Assembly: GCF_900187455.1 (NCBI RefSeq)
Contig: NZ_FYDX01000004.1
Location: 433,300 to 497,299, forward strand
Length of the DNA: 64,000 nucleotides
Direction of reading: 5' to 3'
Source of the DNA: Pseudomonas sp. Irchel 3E13
GTDB taxonomy: Bacteria; Pseudomonadota; Gammaproteobacteria; Pseudomonadales; Pseudomonadaceae
Each line of letters begins with the position of its first letter. Position 1 is the first letter of the stretch. The position numbers and the translations under genes are program-made. Below, one piece after another: positions 8,024 to 15,750 of this stretch. A model generated the notes under the pieces. It searched no databases. It worked only from the letters and a program-made list of their open reading frames with translations, and was not told the DNA's origin.

Positions 8024-8999
8024 CCCGCAGGCGCTGGATCCGGCCATTGTCGACCAGGCGATACACTGGCTGGTGAGCCTTCGCTTCAACCAGGCAGATG
8101 AGCACACCCGGCGCACGTTCGAGCAGTGGCTGCTCCAGCGCCCGGAGCATCTGTTGGCGTGGCAGCGGGTGGAAACCCTTGGCGATGAATTCGCCGGCAT
8201 TCCAGCCCAACTGGCCCGACAAACCCTCAATGGCACCCACCGTGGAATGCGTCGACGGCAAAGCCTGAAGCTGCTGGGCCTGCTAGCCACTGTCAGCGGC
8301 GCGGCCTGGCTCGGCCGGGATTACACGCCACTGCCGGCCATGCTTGCGCAACAGCACAGCAGCACCGGCGAACAACGGCATGTCCATCTCGATGATGGCA
8401 GCCTTATCCAGCTCAATAGCGACAGCGCTGTCGACAGCGATTTCGACGCACAGCGACGCCTGGTCATTCTGCGACGGGGTGAAATCATCGTGAATGTCGG
8501 CGCGGATGAGCACTCGCCGCAAACGCGCCCCTTCTGGGTACAAACACGCGACGGGGTCATGCGCGCCCAGAGCACCCGCTTCCTGGCGCGCGAGCGTGAC
8601 GACGGCACCCTGCTCGCTGTTCAGGGCGGGGCGGTCACGGTGTTTCCTGGCTCCAGCCACACCCTTGCCGGCAGCGGCAGCAGCAGCGTCCAGGCCGGAC
8701 ATCAACTGCTGTTCACCGCCAATGGCGCCCGTGAGTTCAGGGATAACGGCCTCGATGTATGGAGCTGGAGCGACGGGGTGATCAGCGCGCGCGATATGCG
8801 CCTCGGTGATTTTATCGGGGAGTTGTCGCGTTATCGCCCAGGCGTTTTGCGCTGCGCCGACGCGGTGGCTGATCGTCGGGTCTCCGGCACCTTTCAGCTC
8901 GCCGACAACGATCAGGTCCTGGCATTGGTCGCACAGTCACTGCGTCTGCGCGTTGATTATCGGACCCGTTATTGGGTGACATTGAGCGCTGCCGGCTGA
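8010..8999 (+). CDS. fecR: FecR-family anti-sigma regulator (module 2)
   Basis: A 329-residue FecR. The cytoplasmic N-terminal domain (AIHWLVSLRFNQADEHTRRTFEQWLL, RPEHLLAWQRVE) is followed by a membrane helix at about 85-105 (LKLLGLLATVSGAAWLG) and the periplasmic FecR core (RHVHLDDGSLIQLNSDSAVDSDF, LRRGEIIVNVG). The C-terminal region contains YRPGVLRCADAVADRRVSGTFQLAD, which is shared with the other FecRs here. The gene starts inside the sigma gene (ATG in the last codons), so the pair is co-translated. It is followed by its cognate receptor after a 121-base spacer with its own promoter motif. Confidence 0.92.
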   Translation: MSKSDPQALDPAIVDQAIHWLVSLRFNQADEHTRRTFEQWLLQRPEHLLAWQRVETLGDEFAGIPAQLARQTLNGTHRGMRRRQSLKLLGLLATVSGAAWLGRDYTPLPAMLAQQHSSTGEQRHVHLDDGSLIQLNSDSAVDSDFDAQRRLVILRRGEIIVNVGADEHSPQTRPFWVQTRDGVMRAQSTRFLARERDDGTLLAVQGGAVTVFPGSSHTLAGSGSSSVQAGHQLLFTANGAREFRDNGLDVWSWSDGVISARDMRLGDFIGELSRYRPGVLRCADAVADRRVSGTFQLADNDQVLALVAQSLRLRVDYRTRYWVTLSAAG

Positions 9000-9033
9000 G
9001 TCCAACTGCTCCTTTCTCTTGGCTGAAAAAATA

Positions 9034-9052
9034 AATGAGGGAATTTCTCATT
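9034..9052. promoter_or_regulatory. 19-bp palindrome, possible Fur box before receptor gene (module 2)
   Basis: AATGAG-N7-CTCATT forms a 19-bp palindrome centred on one base, the size of a Fur box. It overlaps the left half of the promoter-like motif at 9045-9069. A Fur role is inferred. Confidence 0.4.
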
Positions 9053-9069
9053 CTCGCTCGACCTGTAAG
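9045..9069 (+). promoter_or_regulatory. Promoter-like motif shared by receptor genes of modules 2 and 4
   Basis: TTCTCAT-N6-TCGACCTGTAAG lies about 51 bases before the receptor ATG. The same arrangement, TTCTCAT-N6-TCGACTTGTAG, lies 55 bases before the module 4 receptor. The shared spacing and position suggest a FecI-type sigma promoter. No experimental basis is known to me. Confidence 0.5.
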
Positions 9070-9120
9070 GAAGGCCGAAACACAGGCCAGTCTGCCAATA
9101 CCCTTCCATGGAGCGAGATA

Positions 9121-11532
9121 ATGAGTTCGTCCCCGGTTCCACAGCGCCATCCGTTAAATATTGCCTTACGCAGTGCGATCTTGGGTTTGGTCGTCAGCAG
9201 CTACGCCCTGCCGTCGCTGGCGCAGTCTTCAACCGCTGAGCCACGCAATCAGGTCCAGCACTGGAACATCGCGGCCGGCCCATTGGCGCCGGCGCTTGAC
9301 CGCTTTGCCCGCGAGGCTGGCATCAGCCTTTCCTTCGATGCGGCGAGCGTAGCCAACCGCACCACTACGGGCGTGAACGGTACTCTCGACACCGCGGCAG
9401 CCCTGTCGTCGCTGTTGCAAGGGAGCGAGTTGCAGATCGAGCAGCAAGGCCCGAATGCCTACCTGCTGACCCCTCAACCAAAGGCCGCCGGCCCGCTCGA
9501 ACTCGGCGCCACCGACGTCGAGGACTTCCGCCTCGCGCCCCTGATCGTCAATGCCAAGGTCAAGGTCAATGCCGACGACGACACCAACTCGGTGGTCGCC
9601 AAGGAACTCTGGGTCGGCGGCAAAGTGGCGACCAGCATTCTCAACACGCCCGCATCCGTGTCGGTGGTGACCCGCAAGGAAATGGAGCAACGCAGCGTCA
9701 GCACCACGGAAGAAGCGTTGCTCTACACGCCCGGCGTGGTCAGCGACTTTTATGGCTCGGACGACCGCAACGACTACTTCCAGATCCGCGGCTTCCAGGC
9801 CACCACCTACCGCGACGGCTTGACCCTGAGTTCGATGCGCGGTGTACGCGAAGACCCTTTCGCCTATGAGCGCATCGAAATTCTGCGCGGCGCCAACTCC
9901 ACGCTGTTCGGCCCGGCGGACCCGGGTGGCTCGGTGAACTTCGTGAGCAAACAGCCGCGCTTCGAGCAGTTTGGCCAGGGCTATGTGACCTACGGCTCCT
10001 TTGACCATATCGAGACAGGCGTCGATGTGGGCGATGCCCTGAATGACGATAAAACCGTGGCCGGCCGCTTCACCGCCAAAGTGCAAAACAGCGACCGCGA
10101 GTACGACCACTCGCAGGACGACAACAGGCTGGTGATGGGTGGCCTGACCTGGGCGCCCACCGATTACACCTCGGCCACCCTGGTCCTGGACTACCTGAAA
10201 ACCGAAAGCTCGCCCAACAGCGGCGGCTATCCGCTGGACAAGGAATACGACCGCAGCGACTTCTATGGCGAGCCCAGCTACAACTTTCACGATGTCGAGC
10301 GCACCAGCCTCAGTGGCAACGTCACCCATGACTTCGACAACGGCTTCGTGCTGCGCAGCAACCTGCGTTACAGCGAGCTGACCGACGACTATGGCTACGT
10401 TTACCTGAGCGATAACGCCTCGCGTGTCGGCACGACGATTCCCCGCTACCTGCTGGGAACGGACAGCGACGCCAACCAGTTCAACGGCAACCTGATGCTG
10501 CAATACGATGCCCGCTTCGAGCACATCGACAGCAGCACCCTGGTGGGCGTGGAATATCTCGACTCGTCAACCAAGGAGCGCTCCGTCTACGACCTGGCGT
10601 CCTCGATCGACATCGCCAACCCGGTGTTCACTGGCGTTTCAAGCGCACTCACGCCGTATACCGCGAAAAAGAGCGAGGCGACCACCAAGGCGGTATTCCT
10701 CCAGCAGAACCTGTCGTTCTACGAGCGTTTCATCGTCACCGCCGGTGTGCGCAACGACTCGATGAAACTGTCCAGCAAGGGCTACAACCAGTTCTCCAGC
10801 CCTGTGCAATTTGATGATAAGGACAACTTCTCCGAGACCTCCTACCGCGGCGCGTTGACCTATATCGTCAACGATGAGGTTTCCACCTACGTGAGCATGG
10901 TGGAATCCGTCTCGCCGCCTCAGGTTGGCGTGACACCGCAAACGGGCAGACAGTACGAAGTGGGCGTGAAGTATTCGCCCATGGGGATGGACGCGCTGTT
11001 CTCCGCAGCCATTTACGACCTGACCCAGGAAAACGTCACCATCGCCGTGGTGCTGCCAAGCGGCATCATCGAGCAGCAAACGGTGGGCGAGTCGCGGGTC
11101 CGCGGCCTCGACCTGGAAGCCAAGGCGCAGGTCACGCAGAACGTCAGCCTGATCGGCGGCTACTCCTACATGGAGTCCGAAGTCCTGCGCGGCTCGTTGT
11201 ACGACGGCAGTTCCCTCAAGGGCAATGAGTTCACCACCGCGCCGAAGCATTCCGCCTCGCTGTGGAGCTACTACAGCGTGCCCGGCACTGACGTCAGCGT
11301 TGGCCTCGGCGCGCGCTACGTCGGCGCCTATTACCTGAATGCGGCCAACACCAACAAAAGCGATGGCACCACGTTGTTCGACGCTGCCCTCAACTACCGG
11401 ATTGCCAAAGGCACCGATCTGGCGGTGAATGTCAGCAACCTGCTGGATGAGCAACACGTGGTGGGTGCCGGTACGGCGAACTTCTATAACCCGGGTCGGG
11501 AGGTTACGGCCAAGGTGAGTTACAACTGGTAG
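9121..11532 (+). CDS. TonB-dependent siderophore receptor with signalling domain (module 2)
   Basis: An 803-residue outer-membrane receptor. The signal peptide (about 1-36, ending SLA-Q) is followed by the STN domain (about 45-115: WNIAAGPLAPALDRFAREAGI), the plug (about 165-280: ILNTPASVSVVTRKEMEQRSV, YERIEILRGANSTLFGPADPGG) and a beta-barrel ending in YNW. The start at 9121 is chosen because it is preceded by GAGCGAG and begins a proper signal peptide. The frame is open further up to 9019, but that part reads through the promoter motif. It is the receptor of the plus-strand sigma/fecR pair. The substrate is unknown, though the plug motif suggests a ferric siderophore. Confidence 0.93.
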   Translation: MSSSPVPQRHPLNIALRSAILGLVVSSYALPSLAQSSTAEPRNQVQHWNIAAGPLAPALDRFAREAGISLSFDAASVANRTTTGVNGTLDTAAALSSLLQGSELQIEQQGPNAYLLTPQPKAAGPLELGATDVEDFRLAPLIVNAKVKVNADDDTNSVVAKELWVGGKVATSILNTPASVSVVTRKEMEQRSVSTTEEALLYTPGVVSDFYGSDDRNDYFQIRGFQATTYRDGLTLSSMRGVREDPFAYERIEILRGANSTLFGPADPGGSVNFVSKQPRFEQFGQGYVTYGSFDHIETGVDVGDALNDDKTVAGRFTAKVQNSDREYDHSQDDNRLVMGGLTWAPTDYTSATLVLDYLKTESSPNSGGYPLDKEYDRSDFYGEPSYNFHDVERTSLSGNVTHDFDNGFVLRSNLRYSELTDDYGYVYLSDNASRVGTTIPRYLLGTDSDANQFNGNLMLQYDARFEHIDSSTLVGVEYLDSSTKERSVYDLASSIDIANPVFTGVSSALTPYTAKKSEATTKAVFLQQNLSFYERFIVTAGVRNDSMKLSSKGYNQFSSPVQFDDKDNFSETSYRGALTYIVNDEVSTYVSMVESVSPPQVGVTPQTGRQYEVGVKYSPMGMDALFSAAIYDLTQENVTIAVVLPSGIIEQQTVGESRVRGLDLEAKAQVTQNVSLIGGYSYMESEVLRGSLYDGSSLKGNEFTTAPKHSASLWSYYSVPGTDVSVGLGARYVGAYYLNAANTNKSDGTTLFDAALNYRIAKGTDLAVNVSNLLDEQHVVGAGTANFYNPGREVTAKVSYNW

Positions 11533-11554
11533 GGTGTTTTCCCGGAAGGAAGTG

Positions 11555-11576
11555 GTGCCCGCTGAGTAGCGGGCAC
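11555..11576. terminator. Hairpin after module 2 receptor gene
   Basis: GTGCCCGCT and AGCGGGCAC form a perfect 9-bp stem with a 4-base loop, 22 bases after the receptor stop. No T-run follows, so this is either a weak intrinsic terminator or an mRNA 3'-end stabiliser. Confidence 0.45.
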
Positions 11577-12084
11577 TGTCGGGTTGGCCGCCAAACAGCG
11601 GAATAAATGTGTTTTTTCCAGCGGGTTGTTGCGCGCCGATAGCGCGAAAAAGCATGAGCTTGGTTTCGAGCGTTTGCTTCCGCAAGGTAGGTAGTGAAGT
11701 TAAGCCGGCCACTGGGTCGCTGCGACCGCAGCCCCTCTCCCAAGACCGCAGAAGTCTGCAACGTGCAGGACTAACGGCACCTCACGCCCAGGTACTAGCG
11801 ACTGACAGATAGCGGAGATAACGTCGAATATAACCGTCCGCCATCGGCCAGAAGCGGTCCTTCGAAATCGTCTACGCAAATAGGGCCTATGCAGGATTGA
11901 GCTTATTCGGCAGGCTTAGCCCCAACCAGTCTGGTTCCTCCCTCCAGAACACATTTCTTTGTTGCATTTTCTAGGCATGCAGCGACTATTGCCCATAAGA
12001 AGCACCACCGCTACTACTCTTTCCATTTTCGAAAGAAGTCCATGCCATGTCAGGCGAATATTCGTATTGGATGTGCTGGAACGG
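11577..12084. other. Intergenic stretch without recognisable genes; one repeat copy
   Basis: About 500 bases with no convincing coding frame on either strand. It contains a minus-strand copy of the interspersed word CCGCTTCTGGCCGAT (11835-11860). That word recurs on the plus strand on the far side of the low-GC genes (13993, 14298, 15337). I see nothing else in it. Confidence 0.5.
11835..11860 (-). repeat. Copy of 'CCGCTTCTGGCCG' intergenic repeat
   Basis: Read on the minus strand it is GGACCGCTTCTGGCCGATGG and onward. The words GTCCGCTTCTGGCCG and GACCGCTTTTGGCCG recur at 13993-14020, 14294-14347 and 15333-15360, all in or next to the low-GC island. Confidence 0.55.
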
Positions 12085-12260
12085 ATGTACGAGAACCAGC
12101 TCGGGTTTGAGGCAGCCTTGATGGAGCTTACGCTCATGCAGAGACACAAGGTGTGACTGATGCTGGAAACAATGTTCGGAGGGCCTTGTGGGCGATTGGT
12201 GTGAATGCGGGATACATCAAGCAAGGCTTGGCCAAGCTGAAAGGAAAAAGCTCGGGCTAG
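12085..12260 (+). pseudogene. Frameshifted small ORF remnant, family not recognised
   Basis: Starting at the ATG at 12085 the frame reads MYENQLGFEAALMELTLMQRH and stops early. After a one-base shift it continues as NNVRRALWAIGVNAGY then IKQGLAKLKGKSSG and a stop at 12258-12260. The two halves together look like one helical protein of about 58 residues. I recall similar small hypothetical proteins in Pseudomonas but cannot name a family. Likely a decayed gene. Confidence 0.4.
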
Positions 12261-12469
12261 ATTCGATTCGGTACAGCCGAGACCGGATCGGTCTAGGATC
12301 TGCCGTCGGCTTTCGGCCAATTGCGATTGTTCAGATATGTTCTGAAATGTCGTAGCAAGTCAGGTCAAGATCGGGGATAAATATCGGGCGAAAGCCAACT
12401 GCACGTACGATCATAGTGAAAATAGAATCACGCTCCGTGATAGGGCATCAACTGTGGAGAAAAAGGCTG

Positions 12470-13099
12470 ATGGATCTTGCTAGCTGGATCTCAATATTTA
12501 TGGCTGTGATTGCTGTGGCTACAGCGATTGTCACATACGCTGTTTTCCGCTCCGCAACAGATCCGACGGTGATTGTATATGCGCAGCCGGATCTTCAAAG
12601 GCAATCTATAGTAAACCTCATTATTGAAAATATCGGCAGAGGTGCAGCCCACGGAGTTTTTTTCAAACCCAGCCGCCCCTTGCCACAAAATGCTTTCTCC
12701 ATATCTGTACCAGAAAAAATGCCCGACCAAATGCAATCCGGGCCAATCGCTAATGGGATACCTTTTTTGGCGCCCGGCCAGCGACTTTCAATCTCATGGG
12801 GGCAGTATGGCGGTTTATATAAATACCTAGGGGATGAGCCAATTCGCATTGATACTTTTTGCTACAGAACACGTTCTAATGGACTATTTTCAAAGAGGCT
12901 TCAATCAAGCTCAACCCTTGATATAAGAATGTTCCAGACTTCTGAGTCGACTGAACACGGCTATGGTCCAAATCTCGTAAAAGAATTGAAAGCTTTAAAT
13001 GTCACGTTAAAATCAATTGAGAGACAGCTTAAAAAACCATTGATCGACTTGGCTGCCCAGCCAAATCTGGACGTCTCTCAAAACATTAGCATTAGCTGA
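12470..13099 (+). CDS. Hypothetical membrane-anchored protein in low-GC island
   Basis: A 209-residue protein with one N-terminal membrane helix (residues about 4-26: SWISIFMAVIAVATAIVTYAV) followed by a soluble domain with no motif I recognise (TDPTVIVYAQPDLQRQSIVNL; GQRLSISWGQYGGLYKYLG). The tail is helical (LVKELKALNVTLKSIERQL). The start at 12470 is supported by GGAGA nine bases upstream. The frame is open further up but lacks a better start. Base composition and codon use (many A/T third positions) differ from the flanking genes, which indicates acquired DNA. It is followed 150 bases later by another low-GC gene. Confidence 0.7.
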   Translation: MDLASWISIFMAVIAVATAIVTYAVFRSATDPTVIVYAQPDLQRQSIVNLIIENIGRGAAHGVFFKPSRPLPQNAFSISVPEKMPDQMQSGPIANGIPFLAPGQRLSISWGQYGGLYKYLGDEPIRIDTFCYRTRSNGLFSKRLQSSSTLDIRMFQTSESTEHGYGPNLVKELKALNVTLKSIERQLKKPLIDLAAQPNLDVSQNISIS

Positions 13100-13251
13100 T
13101 AATTATTAAGCGAATTGATAAAGTTGAATGATGTTGATTGGGGGTGAGTACCAGGTTTAAGCACGAACGCCGTGATTTGATAGGGTGTCTCGGCACAGGC
13201 GAAAGTCGGCCCCTTTACCAAAATTTAGCCACTCTAATCGAGACTTCGCAG

Positions 13252-13905
13252 ATGACCGAAGAGAGCACTCTGGGAAAACTAATTGCTAGTCTTCAGAAGA
13301 AGATTTCTGAGGGTAGCTTGGACAAGTCCGCAATTGAGGAAGCAACGAAAGAACTAGCTAAGCTTGGGTATCAATACGACGAAGATCGTTTCCCCCCGCT
13401 CGTAGGAACGGAAGATTTCTCGAACAATAGTTCAGAATCTCCACAAGACCTTGCAGAGGCTCTTTTGTGGAAGCTAGGGAAATGGAAAGCATACAAAAAG
13501 TTCTGTGAGAACTATGCCGCAGAGCAGTCAGTGCCAACCAAGACCGACGTGGTGTTCTATGCCTTTGCAATGCATCTGAAAGATAAAAATAATCCGATTT
13601 ATGACCAGCACGCAATCAGGTCGCTTTGGGCTATCTTCAGAAAATTAACCACCGACGAGAGGCAGAAGTGCAAGTCGCTACTTTTCGATACGAAAAACAA
13701 GTGGAAGCAATCTGGCACAGGGAAGAGTGCAATTGATTGCTACTCAATTTTCGTCAAACACGTTAATGACCTAGTTTCGGCTAGCGGGGGAGCAAGCAGG
13801 TCTGAACTTGACCGCTTGCTCATGCCTCTAGGTCAGGCAATCAAGGAGTCTACGAAAACGTATATTGAATTTGACGCCCTTTGTGGTTGGCCTGGCAGTG
13901 GTTAA
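13252..13905 (+). CDS. Hypothetical protein in low-GC island
   Basis: A 217-residue protein from the ATG at 13252 (MTEESTLGKLIASLQKKIS), mostly helical and charged, with no signal peptide or membrane segment. Recognisable words include SPQDLAEALLWKLGKWKAYKKF and IYDQHAIRSLWAIF, but they do not identify a family for me. The open frame extends back to 13138 with a GTG, and that extension is less protein-like. Codon use is AT-rich like the preceding gene, so the two may have arrived together. Function unknown. Confidence 0.65.
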   Translation: MTEESTLGKLIASLQKKISEGSLDKSAIEEATKELAKLGYQYDEDRFPPLVGTEDFSNNSSESPQDLAEALLWKLGKWKAYKKFCENYAAEQSVPTKTDVVFYAFAMHLKDKNNPIYDQHAIRSLWAIFRKLTTDERQKCKSLLFDTKNKWKQSGTGKSAIDCYSIFVKHVNDLVSASGGASRSELDRLLMPLGQAIKESTKTYIEFDALCGWPGSG

Positions 13906-13992
13906 CAATTCGCTACAGGCGCGACGGCCCTGAAGGGCCGCGGCCTTTGTGCAGACGTTAGTGTGCGCTCCCGGCCGAAAGCTGACGGCCAC

Positions 13993-14020
13993 GATTGACC
14001 GCTTTTGGCCGGTTAGCGAC
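13993..14020 (+). repeat. Copy of 'CCGCTTTTGGCCG' intergenic repeat
   Basis: GATTGACCGCTTTTGGCCGG and following. It is related to the copies at 11835 (opposite strand), 14294 and 15333. It lies between the last low-GC gene and the integrase remnant. Confidence 0.5.
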
Positions 14021-14069
14021 CACTGCTTTGGCTAGCCATCCTTGTCCTTCCACACGTGGAGGACTTGCC

Positions 14070-14256
14070 ATGAACATCATCGCTACCTACAGCCGTCAGC
14101 CCTGGAACAAAGGAAAAATTGGTCGGGCAGAAAACCCCGCTCCGACTGAGAGATATCTGGGCCATCCGAGTGAGACTTCAAATTGCAGAAAGAACCCGGG
14201 ATTTGGCCCTCTTCGATCTGGCCATCGACAGCAAGCTTCGAGCCTGCACGGAATAG
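14070..14256 (+). pseudogene. Tyrosine integrase N-terminal remnant, frameshifted and truncated
   Basis: The ATG at 14070 has a strong ribosome site (GGAGGA). It starts MNIIATYSRQPWNKGK. One extra A in the run at about 14113-14117 then shifts the frame. Removing it restores LVGQKTPLRLRDIWAIRV and LQIAERTRDLALFDLAIDSK up to a stop at 14254-14256. As I recall it, this is the conserved N-terminus of a small family of phage-type tyrosine recombinases of about 200 residues. Here only about 60 residues remain and the catalytic domain is absent. It marks the region as a former mobile or integrative segment. Confidence 0.75.
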
Positions 14257-14286
14257 GGGACCAGGAATAGGGGACAGATTTATTTA
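14249..14286 (+). repeat. Tandem 'GGAATAGGGGAC' motif at the integrase break
   Basis: GGAATAGGGGAC occurs twice, separated by two bases, then AGATTTATTT follows. From memory, GGGGACAGATTTATTT flanks many transposase-related genes. It sits exactly where integrase homology ends, so an insertion or deletion probably truncated the gene here. Confidence 0.4.
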
Positions 14287-14293
14287 TTGGGCA

Positions 14294-14347
14294 ACAGTCC
14301 GCTTCTGGCCGTTTTCCGCCTGTCGTGACGGGCCGAAATCGACCCAA
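14294..14347 (+). repeat. Copy of 'GTCCGCTTCTGGCCG' repeat
   Basis: Begins ACAGTCCGCTTCTGGCCG, identical over 18 bases to the copy at 15333, and ends with GGCCGAAATCGACCCAA, related to the hairpin arms at 2390-2433. Confidence 0.55.
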
Positions 14348-14437
14348 TTGCTGGCTGTCGTAACAGTTGCCTGCCTAGCGTGGATATCTTTGCCAGCGCT
14401 ATTGTGCGCACCATGTACCCACAAAAAATGGAGCCCA

Positions 14438-14812
14438 ATGATGAGGGCAGAACGCTATCGAGTTCGCTTAATGTTCGAATGGGGCGGCGGTTGCCTTTGG
14501 TGTGGAAACAATATTGCCCGGGATAAATTTTCTGTAGGGCCTATTGAAGAGAGGCTACCACTCAGTAACGAAGTCCAGGCAATGCTTAACGAGCTTTCAC
14601 AGTGGCATGACACCTCGCTGAACTGGGACTACCCACCTGATCCCGGCCCTTGGAGTGCAGATGATTACGCAAGATTTGACGAGGCCGCCGCTAAATTACT
14701 GAAATCCATCCAACAGGAATTGGGTGAAGAATTCGAGGTGGTGTACGAAAAACTTTGGCTTATCGGTGTGAGCCTTCGACCTGATTCTGATAACGAAAGG
14801 ATGCAGCTATAG
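14438..14812 (+). CDS. Hypothetical small protein, acidic, island gene
   Basis: A 124-residue protein. The start at 14438 is backed by GGAG five bases upstream, and longer upstream frames read through the repeat. Sequence features: FEWGGGCLWCGNN near residue 14-26, SQWHDTSLNWDYPPDPGPWS in the middle, and an acidic C-terminal half. There is no signal peptide or membrane segment. Its small size, acidity and position among unrelated short genes recall immunity or antitoxin-like cargo genes, but this is only an impression and no family is recognised. Confidence 0.65.
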   Translation: MMRAERYRVRLMFEWGGGCLWCGNNIARDKFSVGPIEERLPLSNEVQAMLNELSQWHDTSLNWDYPPDPGPWSADDYARFDEAAAKLLKSIQQELGEEFEVVYEKLWLIGVSLRPDSDNERMQL

Positions 14813-14895
14813 ATCGGTAGCCCACCTTTGCAACAGGCCGCCACAACCCAAAGCAGACATTTCAGCTTCTTGATCAGTAGTAGCCCCCGCCAGTC

Positions 14896-15264
14896 CTAAA
14901 ATCGAGACGGCGGTTCATTTCCAGCTTTGATCTGTGAAAAGACATGGTCTGGATCTGCCTGGCACCAATATCTGAACAGAAGGCGAGGTTCGGTATCCCC
15001 AAAATACTGACTCAGGAAGCTCTCGGCGGGGATTAGCAATTTAGTTTCTGGCCATTGCTGAGCTAAAACACCTATGTGCTTGCCAGACGAACAAATAATC
15101 CACGTCGCCTTGCCTCCACTGATGCCAGGCAGGTAACCCATACCTTGGATCGCTTCGAACAAAGCGCGCAGTGTTACTGCTGGATCAAGCCTGATTGATG
15201 TCCTATGACTTTCCAGATCATCCCCTGCATGCACGCTATCCCGATCAATTTGAATGACCAACAT
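14896..15264 (-). CDS. Hypothetical small protein, island gene
   Basis: A 122-residue cytosolic protein. It starts MLVIQIDRDSVHAGDDLESH with AGGAA correctly placed upstream of the ATG. The middle reads LRALFEAIQGMGYLPGISGG and the end QADPDHVFSQIKAG. No known motif is visible. It is convergent with the preceding small acidic gene (14438-14812), 83 bases apart. Function unknown; an accessory cargo gene is a reasonable guess. Confidence 0.65.
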   Translation of the reverse strand: MLVIQIDRDSVHAGDDLESHRTSIRLDPAVTLRALFEAIQGMGYLPGISGGKATWIICSSGKHIGVLAQQWPETKLLIPAESFLSQYFGDTEPRLLFRYWCQADPDHVFSQIKAGNEPPSRF

Positions 15265-15332
15265 GAATGTTCCTTTTTAGCGTTGTGTAGTCACTAGAAT
15301 GCCAGCGTAGGAATGCCAGCAGCTATCTGTCT

Positions 15333-15420
15333 ACAGTCCGCTTCTGGCCGGTAGCAGCCCTTAAAGAAGGTCTACTTTGGGTCGAAAGCAGCAATCCACA
15401 ACCGGCTGCTAACAACCCTT
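15333..15420 (+). repeat. Copy of 'GTCCGCTTCTGGCCG' repeat before phosphatase remnant
   Basis: Starts ACAGTCCGCTTCTGGCCG and continues with CTACTTTGGGTCGAAAGC, combining both words of the repeat family. It occupies the place where the 5' end of the phosphatase gene should be. Confidence 0.5.
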
Positions 15421-15431
15421 AGCGGACTGGC

Positions 15432-15750
15432 CTTCTGTTCATTTGCAGCCGTATGTCAGTGGCGTAGCCCTACTGCGGAGAACCTGTGGCGCCGCCGCCC
15501 TGGTTTTGATGCCCGCTCGGCAGGCACAAGCCCGAACGCACGTAAAACCGTCGGCCCCGCTGACATTTACTGGGCCGAAGTCATATTCGTCATGAAACGT
15601 AAACACCTGCAGCGGCTGAAGGCAGGGTATTCACGCTTGCTTGAACACAAACGGCTTCATGTCTTGGATATTCCCGACGATTACCGCTACATGGACCCCG
15701 AACTGATCACCATCCTGGAAGACACCTTGACGCCCTGCCTCAAGGGCTAG
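15432..15750 (+). pseudogene. Low-molecular-weight protein-tyrosine phosphatase remnant
   Basis: LLFICSR (15432-15452), then after a one-base shift QWRSPTAENLWRRRPG, SAGTSPNARKTVGPADI, VIFVMKRKHLQRLKAGYSRL and VLDIPDDYRYMDPELITIL to the stop at 15748-15750. This is nearly the whole of a phosphatase of about 110 residues that removes phosphate from tyrosine. The frameshift falls inside the catalytic P-loop (C-x5-R-S/T type, CSRxQWRS), and the normal start codon is missing because repeat sequence replaces it. A non-functional gene is the best reading. Confidence 0.75.

Noticed and set aside
9229..10524. 431-codon minus-strand frame inside the module 2 receptor
   Set aside because: Shadow of the receptor gene; no family motif and no ribosome site.
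11916..12320. 134-codon minus-strand frame in the island
   Set aside because: Composition is not protein-like, and the plus strand in this interval holds a better (frameshifted) small gene.
13995..14270. 91-codon frame covering the integrase region as an intact gene
   Set aside because: After the first 16 residues from the ATG at 14070 the frame is out of phase. The integrase sequence continues only after removing one base.
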